NCBI GenBank assembly: GCA_021014325.1
Contig: CM037466.1
Location: 13,728,765 to 13,792,764 of the forward strand
From: Plazaster borealis
Lineage: Eukaryota; Echinodermata; Asteroidea; Forcipulatida; Labidiasteridae
Direction of reading: 5' to 3'
Length of the DNA: 64,000 nt
The first letter of the stretch is position 1. Every line of letters begins with the position of its first letter. The notes under the pieces are model-generated. The model was not told the origin of the DNA and did no database searches. It saw only the letters and a list, made by a program, of their open reading frames with translations. This document shows positions 1 to 9,600 of this stretch, piece by piece. A program made the translations under genes and the position numbers.

Positions 1-262
1 TTAAAGGTAGGGGTCATAGATTTGTTTTTTGTCAACGTAATGCTTGTTTATAGGCAAAATTATAAAGAAAGATACAATAACGGTCACATGCGGATTTTCA
101 GATGAATACAGTGTCTACTCTTTGAGAAAACAGCAAAAAACTGTCACGGTATTTTCATAACAACTTTGAATCCATCCTTGTTTTTCCCCTTGTTTAGTGA
201 GGTGACAGCAGGTACCAACCGCATCTCTGGTCGCAGCAATCACGAACGGACACCAACCCTCA
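1..262 (+). repeat. Dispersed repeat, copy 1 (also at 35865-36108)
   Basis: This stretch aligns by eye with 35865-36108. Both contain a block around 'ttgagaaaacagca' and a conserved segment 'gaggtgacagc', 'ggtaccaaccgcat', then a 'gg(t/c)cgc(a/c)gc' block. The second copy has a 77-codon open frame, but the first is broken by stops, so I see no evidence of coding selection. Family unknown; its left end lies outside the window. Confidence 0.5.
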
Positions 263-513
263 GATAATCGTTTCTCACATTCAAATGTTTTTTGCTGAAC
301 AAATTATCCAAATCATATTACTTCTAAGAAACTTTATCAAAATAGTTTATAATACTATCAACAGCAGGAAGCTATAGCGATTCAGAAATTCATTGAAAAA
401 TAAATCAGTTGTTTCACAATTTCAATGAAAAACATAAAAACTTGTTTCAAGGAAAATTTCACAGGTTATTATCTTTGGGATCATGGATACTCCATGTTTG
501 AGAATGAAAGGAT

Positions 514-887
514 TTAAAGGCACTGTACTAGTTTGGTAATTACTCAAAATATATATTAGCATAAAAACTTACTTGGTAACAAGCAACGGAGAGCTGTTGA
601 TAGTATACAACATTGTAGGAAACGACTCCCTCTGAAGTAACATAGTTTTTGAGAAAGAGGTAATTTCTCACTAAAATAATAAAACCTTCTTGAAAGAAGT
701 TGGTATTTCTATTTGAAAGCACACAAATTTGTACAACAAGGGTGTTTTTTCTTTCATCATTTTCTTGCAACTTCGATGACCAATTGAGCCCAAATTTTCA
801 CAGGCTTGTTATTTTATGCATCTGTTGGGATACACCAAGTGAGAACACTGGTCTTTGACTATTTCCAAACGTGTTCAGTGCCTTTAA
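514..887 (-). mobile_element. TTAA-ended palindromic MITE, family A, copy 1
   Basis: The element starts TTAAAGGCACTG and ends CAGTGCCTTTAA, with inverted ends continuing into 'ttggtaatt'. It is 374 bp and lies inverted relative to the copies at 22583 and 60685. The central hairpin is imperfect here. Open frames inside it are by-products of the shared sequence between young copies. Confidence 0.75.
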
Positions 888-1009
888 AAGAGTGCACTGT
901 TACTGTTAGAAAAACAAACAATCACCTTAACACTACTCAAGGTTACATTAAACTTAATTGAAGATTTTACAAAACACTTGTTTTAAAAGCTTATGAACTT
1001 ATTGTACAT

Positions 1010-1462
1010 TTATTTCAAATGAAACTTTGGAAAATAGAGCAAGACAACTGCAAACATCGAGAGGAAAGACAAAGTTAAAGTACCTGTTTCCATGCCACTG
1101 AGTCTTGGCTTTTCCAAGGCACCAGCAGCTTCTTGTGGTTTTGGTGCCTCAGGGATCCGTTCTTGGACCACTTCTTTGCTATCTGCATTATCTGGATTAA
1201 CTGAGGACCCAGAGGGTTCACTGGCCTGATCGATGCTGGCTGGTGGACTTTTTGAAGCGGTCACTGAGGGGCTATCTAGCCGGGCTAGACGCCTTCTACG
1301 AATCTGGGAAAAAGACACAATTTCCTTCCGAGGTTTAAAAGTTGTTGGTGTCAATCTCAGAGCAAAAGAGACTCTTTTGAGAGGACCGTATTTGGACATC
1401 CATGATTTGTATTTGGAGTTTCTTTTTGTACCACAAAAAACACAACTCTTTGTCTTGAAATT
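1010..1462 (-). CDS. Unknown gene, terminal coding exon
   Basis: A strong acceptor (ttcttcttcag|AAT) opens 150 codons without a stop. Upstream of the first internal ATG the frame already encodes NFKTKSCVFCGTKRNSKYKSW, with paired cysteines, which argues that the exon begins at the acceptor rather than at the ATG at 1399. A polyadenylation signal follows directly. Confidence 0.6.
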   Translation of the reverse strand, partial: NFKTKSCVFCGTKRNSKYKSWMSKYGPLKRVSFALRLTPTTFKPRKEIVSFSQIRRRRLARLDSPSVTASKSPPASIDQASEPSGSSVNPDNADSKEVVQERIPEAPKPQEAAGALEKPRLSGMETGTLTLSFLSMFAVVLLYFPKFHLK

Positions 1463-4400
1463 CTGAAGAAGAAAAATGGTTTAAAAACTAAAACACACCA
1501 ACATCACCAGAGGGCGCTAACGCAGTTAAGCAGTGACTGAGCAATGTCATGTAGTCTTACTCTAATTTAGTAAATAGTCTTACAAAGTGCAAAACAAGTG
1601 CATCACTGAGGTACACCAAAAAAAGTATACACATCATCAAATCAGATACTTGAAAAAGTCATAAAGTCAATCTAGTAATATTATAATCAATAATCTATTT
1701 TCAATATTAGTACTACTCCTGTAACAACAGACCGATGAAATGACTTGATAACTGGGGCCCAATTTTATAGAGTGGCTCAACTTAAAGCAGAAAATACTGC
1801 TTAACAATTTGCTGACTAAGAAAAAATGAGTAGGATACCAGTCAGAGACAATACACATCAAGTGACGATAAACTAAGTCTGGTTTAGCAATAGAGATGTC
1901 ATTTTGTTGTGACTATAGCTTAGCTACTTTTTGTGCTTGATGAGCAGATCTATGAAATTCAAACACTGTTGTATTTTACATGTTTTATGTACTGTACAGT
2001 TAAACTAAACGACTAACTAAACGACTAACAACTACAACTGATCTGATCAGTTACTGTGAAACACCAACAGTTTTCCATTTCCTTTTTTAACAGAAACAAT
2101 CATCATGATGATGATCATGGGCATGTTGGGCCTAAATTAGTTGCGATAATCGTAACCCTCCTCCCGACGGTCGGAACGACCGGAGATCTGAATAGACAAT
2201 ATGGCAATATAGTGAATGTGAAATGTGAAAAAAAAAAAAGACTTGACTTGATTTGATTTTTTTTTTTACCACTTTCAATCATGACCCACATTCCAACAAC
2301 AAAACATCATTGAAAAATATTTAGAAGAAAAAAAAAAAAAAAAAACGGAGACTGAGTGAACATGGTGAAGTGCCAAGCGAGACGAGGCGAAATACAGACC
2401 ACACTCTGGAGCAGACTGGGACATTTTTAACAACCATGCCATTTCAACAGCGCAATCAAAAAAAAAAAAAGGGACTTGGGTGGAGCTTCGCTGTAAACCG
2501 CTAACCGCTAATCCCCTATTCCTCCTGACTCACTGGTGTTGTTGTATTGTTGTGTTGTTGTACATACATGTACATACACAAAAATGTGTTACTGTACTGT
2601 GTACTGTGTACATCACATGTACATGTGTGTGTGTGTGTGCTGTGTGTGTGCATGTGTGTGCGGGGATGTTAGCCACGCATTGTAATATCTGTACATTATC
2701 TGTACATTATATGGTAGTGTGTGTGTTGTGTGTTTTGTAGGCTTTTGCAAGGGGGGTAACTTTGTAAACTTACTGATCGCGGCATAGACAAATAGAAATA
2801 GACAATAGACTCACAAGATGACTTTTTTTTTTATTATAATTTTTTAATTTTTATTTTTAACCAATTTGGCATAATTATGTAGCACGTTGTTGTTTTTGTT
2901 GATCATCCCTGTCCTGTTGCCAAGTTACAAATGATGCGCGTTCCATGCAGTCGCTCCGCTGTTTCATGTGTCCAATGTGGTCAAGCCGGTCAAAAATGCA
3001 TAAAATCCCTAAAGTTCCTCTCCCGTCTCTCGTCTGTGGGGCCGTCACTTTTTTCTGGTTGTTTTTTTTTTTAGTCTCTTGAGAGGAGAGTCTCCAAAAG
3101 GTTCATAGTATATTTATCATAATTTCTTTCAAAAAATTTTCTTCACAAATAAAAAATAAAACAATTATAATAAATATAAACATAAAGTAAATAAAGTCCC
3201 CCTCCCCGTCCCCCTCCCTCCTCCCCCGTTGTTGCATGCATGCTGGACCGTTGAACTGATTAAAAAAGTTGAAGAAATTTATTTTCATTATTTTTTTATT
3301 TTTTTTTTTGCTCTGCTCTGCTCTGGGATGTAATTTGTTCACACTCGATCCACTTATCAGTCATGTATTTATATAGTATCTGAGTATAATGTTAATGTAA
3401 GGTATGTGAAAACAAGAAACTGACAACAGATAACAAGGAACACAACGAACAAAAGTTGGAAAACATGACTAGCTCAAAAAAAAAAAAACGGTAAAAACAC
3501 AAGTGAAAATTGAAAAAAAAAAATTAAAAGTTTCATTTACATTCAGAAAAAAAATTCGGTTGTCATTGGAAAACTGGGAAGAGAACCAGTGACTATGAAT
3601 ATGTTTGACCAAAAACACATACAAACAAAAACACTACAATAATAAGTATTTTTTTATAATTTATAAGTTACAAAGGTGTGGGAGATTTTTATTAAAGGCA
3701 TCGTACAGGGCTTGGTACTACTATAAATATTATGACTCTATGAAACGAGCAACAGACAGACACTGATGTAACGAGTATAAAACAACTGTGAAAAAGTAAC
3801 TCTCTGAGTTAACGTAGTTTTGAGAAATGAGGTATTTTTAAGAAAAAACAAATTCTTAATTTTCTTTTTTATTAATTCTATCTGAAAGCAACAAAATTTG
3901 TACAACAAGGGCTTTTTCTTTCATTTCTTTTTTTGCAGACTTTGTAATTTTGAGCCTTTTTTTATTTACACATGTATTTTTATATGTTGGGACACCAGAC
4001 ATTAAGTACTATGTTGGTCTTACACAATTTCCACAACAACGTTTTGCATGGATAAAAAATAAATAAATAAACAAAACAACAATAAAAATAAAAATGTCAA
4101 AAAAAAAGACGACAAATGTCCACCAAAAAAAAAGTCCAGTGGTCAATGGGGAAACTTTCAAAATGGGTAAGAAATGTTTAAAATAAAGCATAAGAAAAAA
4201 AAAATAAAAATATCGTTTGAACTAATAAAAATCGCTGACAACCTAACACTGCCACAAATAACAGTATGCAACAGTGTATCATTTTAGGTTCTTGAGATGA
4301 TTGCCATTCAAGCCATTGAGATGATAGCCAGATGTGCAACAATTTGCATTGCAAAACAAAAATAAATTTGCAAACACAAAATTGGTTTTTTGGTTAACAT

Positions 4401-5309
4401 TTTTCTTCTTTAATGACATTATTTAAAAATATATATACATATATATAATATTTGTTTTACTACGTAACAATCACACGGAGGGTTGCAAGGAGGAGCCCGC
4501 CCCCCGAGGGGCCTAATAAACAAAAGTTGTTCTTGATTCTGTTAATCAAGTCAAAATTCATTTCAATTCTCTTACGCGCGAATAATGGGGATACGAGGAT
4601 ACATGTACACAACAATATAACAACAAGCACACCAGTGCAGTGAGTCCGAAGGAAAAGCCGGTTAGCGGTGGGTTGCGAGCTCACCCACCCAAGTCTGTTT
4701 TTCCCAGGTTCGCTCAAAAGTAATGTTCATCCAGTCTGCTCCAGAGTGGTCTGTATTCGTCCTCGTCTAACGCTGGCACTTTCACCATGTTCACTCAGTC
4801 TCCGTAAGTTTTTTTCTTTTTTTCTTCTAAATTTTTTCAATGATGAGATCAAATCCGTGTTGTTGGAATGTGGGTCATGATTTTTTGAAAGTAAAAAAAT
4901 TGGGCAAAATGTCACAAGATTGTCTAACTCGTAACCCTCCGGTCGTTCCGACCGTCGGGAGGAGGGTTACGATTATCGCAACTAGGCCTAAATAGGAAAA
5001 GACAGTTGGATGTTCCATTTATATATATTGGTCAAAATCACTGCACGAAGGAAGGAACATGACTTGTTTATCTTATCCGTACCCCCTTCATGTGGAAACC
5101 GCAAACTTCCTTTCTAAGGGAAAACATAACAAATAGGCCTAGTTAGGGTTGGGGATGGAAAACTGTCTGAGTCATCATGCACCACGGGCTGGTCGGTCTC
5201 ACTGCTACAGGCCGAACGCAGAACGAAAATGAAATCCGTAAATTGTTGTTAATTTAGTTCAGTACAAAATTACAAAAAATAATACCTCGTCTGGAGTAAG
5301 CTCACTCAT
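1010..5309 (-). CDS. Unrecognised small protein gene, CxxC start and possible tail anchor (two-exon model)
   Basis: Two minus-strand exons join in phase 0: 5309-5286 (eight codons, MSELTPDE) and 1462-1010 (150 codons plus stop), giving 158 residues. Visible features are a short Cys-x-x-Cys block (SCVFCGTKR) at residues 15-23, a run of Lys and Arg to about residue 65, a Pro/Ser/Glu-rich likely disordered middle, and a hydrophobic end (LTLSFLSMFAVVLLYF) followed by six polar or charged residues and the stop. That end looks like a tail anchor for the ER or outer mitochondrial membrane. An AATAAA overlaps the stop codon. The anchor could instead be read-through past a splice donor (CAG|gtactt near 1080), in which case a further exon would lie outside the window. 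The exon pairing is inferred from splice sites and phase; the family is not recognised. Confidence 0.5.
1756..1860 (+). mobile_element. Palindromic MITE, family B, half copy
   Basis: Begins 'ggggcccaattttatagag' and continues through the family's 'gcagaaaatactgcttaac' and 'ggataccagtcag' blocks. Only one arm is present. Full copies are at 41557 and 48748. Confidence 0.6.
2618..2740 (+). repeat. TG-rich simple sequence
   Basis: Imperfect (TG)n tract with 'tgtgtgtgtgtgtgc' blocks inside the interior of the inverted-arm element. No other signal seen. Confidence 0.7.
3692..4030. mobile_element. TTAA-ended MITE, family A, diverged copy
   Basis: Starts TTAAAGGCATCGTACA and retains the internal blocks 'gttttgagaaatgaggta', 'tctgaaagcaacaaaattt' and 'gtacaacaagggctttttc' of family A. 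The far end is degraded. It lies inside the interior of the larger inverted-arm element. Confidence 0.55.
5286..5309 (-). CDS. Unknown gene, coding exon 1 (24 nt coding)
   Basis: ATG in context aacaacaagtATGAG, eight codons, then GAG|gtatta as a plausible donor. It is the only start found that joins in phase to the exon at 1462-1010. It lies about 150 bp from GC-rich, promoter-like DNA. Very short first exons are easy to call wrongly, so this is a model rather than an observation. Confidence 0.45.
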
Positions 5310-6514
5310 ACTTGTTGTTCACAGTAAACTTAAGGGATAAATCTGTTACATACAAAACGGGAACGAGAGAAAACTTCCTGAGAAATAAAGGAGACAATGT
5401 TGTTTCTTAACGATCACAGGGCGGCCATGTTTACCGTGACTGTGTGTGTGTGACGTACAACATTATTTGCGCCTGCGCGGCCGCAGGCTGTTGTATCTAT
5501 TTTTAGAAAACTCAAGTTTGATCACGTGTGTACACACACCCATTGGTCAATAGAGGGCGTTCATGTACAGCAAAACAAGCGCTTTACAAAAAATTCATCA
5601 ACAAGGAAATCATCATTCTTCAGGAAACATTTAACGTAAGTATACAATACATGCACCGGTACACTATCGCTATTGAAAGGGCTGATGTATCGATAGCTGA
5701 ATGGCCAGTGACGTGAGAGGAATGTGTGGATGTGCACTGATCAAGAGCATGCTGCACCATCATTCATACCTTACAATGCCTTACACTACAGGAATCCCAC
5801 TACAGTACACTGCCGTCCATGCAAACCGCCAATAATTTTTGTACACTGCGCCCCAAGGCGCAAACTTGGGCTGAAATGTGAAATGTTCACTGGAAGCCAT
5901 TTTAGCAAGCAACTCTTTTGAACTGATGCAACAATAGTAATTAGATCAGTGCAAAAACCATAACCATGGCATTGTTTTGGTATCATCAATCATTGCATTG
6001 ATATAAAGTTAACAAAACATACATTGTTTGCTGAAAATAATGGCGTCTGTTGTCATGGATGCGTATTTCACAAAGAGCTCGTACAGTTTCCCATCTTGCT
6101 CCTTCGGCACTCTATCATGTCTATAGTATATAATACTAGTCTTTTTGGTCACTACTCAGTCAGTAGTTTGTTTTAGGCCTGGGCAACTAGTGAAATTCAC
6201 TACCCGCGCTTCAATTAGTCGTGACTTCGACACTAGTTGCGACTATTTTGTCAGTAGTCATCATGGCAGCATGGTTTACCAGGTAGTTGAAAAGTGGCAG
6301 TTGCGACTAAACATAGCAATCAATAGTTGCCCAGGCGTAGTATACTGGATGAGTGCACAGATTACGTAAATAAAAACAAGTCTTTCCATCTTCAATTTAT
6401 TCATTTATTTATTTATTTATTGACCAATCTTGTTCTGCTTAATTTTCTTTCTTTCTAAATTCTAGCATTGAAAGTTTCACAGAAGTGCGCTACACCGTCA
6501 CTAAAGCATCAGCG
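5310..6514. promoter_or_regulatory. Divergent promoter interval between the minus-strand gene and MANBA
   Basis: This 1.2 kb interval separates two start codons that point apart. Around 5415-5490 it is GC- and CpG-rich and contains GCGCCTGCGCGG, close to the NRF1 consensus, and CGGCCATGTTT, resembling a YY1 site. Downstream, 'ttctttctaaattctag' at about 6449-6465 is a good splice acceptor, so MANBA may have a non-coding first exon upstream and a second exon starting at 6466. A small MITE (6175-6341) lies between. Transcription starts are inferred. Confidence 0.4.
6175..6341. mobile_element. Short palindromic MITE
   Basis: Perfect 13 bp inverted ends GCCTGGGCAACTA and TAGTTGCCCAGGC bound about 165 bp with further internal inversion around 'agtcgtgac' and 'gttgcgact'. 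It lies upstream of MANBA; no second copy was found in the window. Confidence 0.6.
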
Positions 6515-6623
6515 ATGAGTCTCAAGTGTCTTGGATTGATTATTGTGCTTTTAGTCATTTCTGCCAAAGCAGAAGTCAAACTTGACCTTGGTGGACTATG
6601 GACGCTAACAAATGCAAATAAAA
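6515..6623 (+). CDS. MANBA: MANBA exon 1: signal peptide and N-terminus (residues 1-36)
   Basis: Encodes the secretion signal, cleaved probably after SAKA, then the first strand ([16 protein letters not shown]). Donor AAA|GTAAGT, phase 1. The frame stays open 5' of the ATG back to a probable acceptor at 6465, so a 5' UTR intron is likely. Confidence 0.9.
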
Positions 6624-9600
6624 GTAAGTGTTCTTTAACTAACACTGCTGAAAGTATTTGGGACCAATTAAAGAGGGTCTCCAAGGTCAAATTCACTTTT
6701 GTGATGCACTCATCAGGCCTTGAATTCCATCTTCGTTTTGCAAAGAGCACTTTCATTGGAAAATCTTCAAGTCTATGGGAAACATTTGATGGGGCACCAA
6801 GGCCAAGACCAGGGGCAACAGAGGCCATGGCCTTCGTGGCCTCCATGTAATTCCAGGACTGACTCATTTTCCAAAAGATAGAGTCCTTATGGAAGTGAAA
6901 ACAAATTACAAGTTTCTAACCTCACGTTAAAATGGTGTTAAATGTCATTTTTATTTGATACTCTTTCAGAGCGTAATTTGAAACATTGCGCCATTCATTG
7001 GACATCAACAACAAATGGGTCTGTACACACCAAAAAGGAATTTGTTTGTCAGTCCAAAGGTCAAACTCAATGCCTTTGTGATTGAATATCATCCAAATTC
7101 AGGAATGAACTAAAAAAAATCCTCTACAAAAATGTACAGACCCATATATACAAAATTATTTTAAATGTGACGTCATTGGATGCATTAGGATGTTGACAAA
7201 ATTCGCACTGGAATGGTATGAAATACATGACATTTTACAATGTTTTAAAACGTGAGTTAAGAGTTTTCCCCGGCCACTTTCATTAGGACTTAATATTTTG
7301 GAAAAATGAGTGCATCACAAAACTGAATTCGACCTGAGACCCCTCTTCAAAAATAATAGAAACTTTTAAAAGCATCAAAAGAGATCTCTCAGTTAAACTG
7401 CTTTTTTATCAAAATAGAAAAACAAAATTGAATTCTGTACTGAATATGTGTTAGGATCAACTTGAACAAAATCATCGGGCAAGTACCAAGGATTGGTAGG
7501 GTCTAGACTAAATCAGAAGAGACAGAAAGAAAGACAGGAATGAGAGGAAAAGGAAAGAAGTAAAACTGGCAGACCTTTGCCTGGTCCAGCAACAAGGTTA
7601 AACCTCTTCACTGGACCACTGCAAAAGATGGGGGTGCCAGCCGGAGAAGAATGAGTTTTTCCTTCCCCCTAATAAAACCTAACCAATGTGCATCCAACTT
7701 GATTGCAGGTATTTCAATACCGGCCATAGTGCCTGGTGGTGTCTACACAGCCCTACAGGCAGCTGGTCAAATTAACGACCCGTATACAGAGTACAACGAT
7801 GTCTTGTACCGCTGGGTGGCGTACGACAATTGGACTTACACTCGCACGTTCAGTGGTAAGAGCACAGTATATCCCATCTTGATTGTTGTCTACTAAATCT
7901 TTAAACTTCCTAAGAAATAAGAGCACTACAAACAAGTAGGTTTCACAGTTTTAAGTAGCCCACAGGGCAAGTTGCGAAAGTGGTATTTAGCACTAGCCCA
8001 CAGCAGTTTTTACAAGACAATGTACGCCAGGCTAGTGTTAAGGGCAAGCCTTGAGTAATATTATACACATATGGACTGGCATAATTCAGTCACTAGAGCA
8101 CGTCTATCTCCCTGAGGGACTGTGAGTGACCAAAAGAGGGACCTATTTCCCGAGGCTGAAGGTCCGAAATATGAAATTAGAAAAGACAGTTTTTAGGGTT
8201 TTATAAATAAACTGTTTAAATAAAACAATTAACTCATGAGTAAATCAAATTCAATCTTTTAGTTTCCCTAGATTTGTTATTTTAATTGCTGTTCACTGTT
8301 CACATCATGAGAGGGCGCTGCAACCATTCATCAACTTTGAGTATATTGTCTGGCTCAGGAACTATTTCCTGCAAATTATGCGCACGTCTAGTTCATGGTG
8401 ATGCAAATCTCATGCCCTAAGCCTGTATTAGTTAACCCCATGTGACCGTGTTTCAGCCAACCAGAATAGAGGTGTGTTATAATGTTGTTTATTGTTACAT
8501 TTTTCTTCCAACTTTATTTCTAATTATCAGTAACGTCAAAGCAGCTCACTCCGAATAATGTTCGCCTCATCTGTGAGGGCTTGGACACCATCTCAGCTAT
8601 CACAGTCAACGGCAAGAAGATTGGCGAATCCAAGAATATGTTCATCCGCTATGAGTTTGACTTGAAGGGTGTGCTTAAGGTCTGTAGCTCTTAAACCATA
8701 AATGATGGTACAGGGCTCGAATTTGGAGAGAAAGTCCTCAAGACTGCAGGGCTTGTAGCTCAAACAAAAGTTTTACTGGACCACTATTTATTTTACAAGA
8801 CCAGAATTAAAATATATGATATGTGATATGGACCGTGCAAAATGCTGTAATATCTGGGTGAAGACTAGTGGCATTTTAGGGAAATCAAAATGTTCACGTT
8901 GCAAAGAATCTTACTGCATGCAGTGTCTGTTTATTCATAAAACAAAACAAGTCTTTCAAAGCAATTTAACAAGATAATTTATCATCCCTCTTTTCGCTCA
9001 TCCTTCTCAAGTGATTCAAAACAAAATCTCCTCACCATGGTCTTTCTTTCCCTTCACCATTAGGAAGGAAACAACACAATATCAATCGCCTTCCAATCTG
9101 CAATCACCTACGCTCTTGACAAGTGGAAAGCCCACAAAGTGTATGACGTACCCCCTGACTGCCCGCCAGACGTCCAGCATGGCATTTGCCATCCAAATTT
9201 CATCCGTAAGGAGCAGTCGTCCTTTGCCTGGGATTGGGGGCCCGGGTTTGCATCTCAGGGTATTTGGTGAGTTGGTTCGAATCCCATCTTTGCTGGTTCG
9301 TGTCCATGACAATTATGTGTATTAACGTTTCTATTTATTTTTTAAATTTTTGTTTTCTTATTTATGTGTAAAAAGAAACTAAATTGTTGTGTAACGGACC
9401 GAACAAATTGAATGATTTTTGTAACCCAATGAATTTGAATGAACTTTTATGACCAGTGAATGCTGAAACTGTTGAAATTGAAATTACTCCTTTTGACTGT
9501 TGAATACTGATGCAAAGGAGCATTTATTTTCAAATGAAATTCAATTCAATTCAATTCAACATTTATTTCATACTACTCTTCTCAAAATATAACATATATA

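Larger units (their letters stand above)
2115..4995. mobile_element. 2.9 kb element with ~450 bp inverted arms
   Basis: The left arm (about 2115-2595) and right arm (about 4583-4995) are inverted copies. They share a perfect core, TTGCGATAATCGTAACCCTC continuing through CGACGGTCGGAACGACCGG, then matching blocks 'atgacccacattccaacaac', 'cggagactgagtgaacatgg' and 'ctctggagcagactgg'. The ~2 kb interior is AT-rich and has no long open frame. It sits in the intron of the minus-strand gene. It could be a non-autonomous DNA transposon with long terminal repeats, or two separate insertions in opposite orientation. Confidence 0.7.

Noticed and set aside
6624..6850. Extension of MANBA exon 1 as a single 121-codon frame
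   Set aside because: After AAA|GTAAGT the sequence leaves the beta-mannosidase alignment and enters repeat families E and F; exon 2 restores the alignment in phase.
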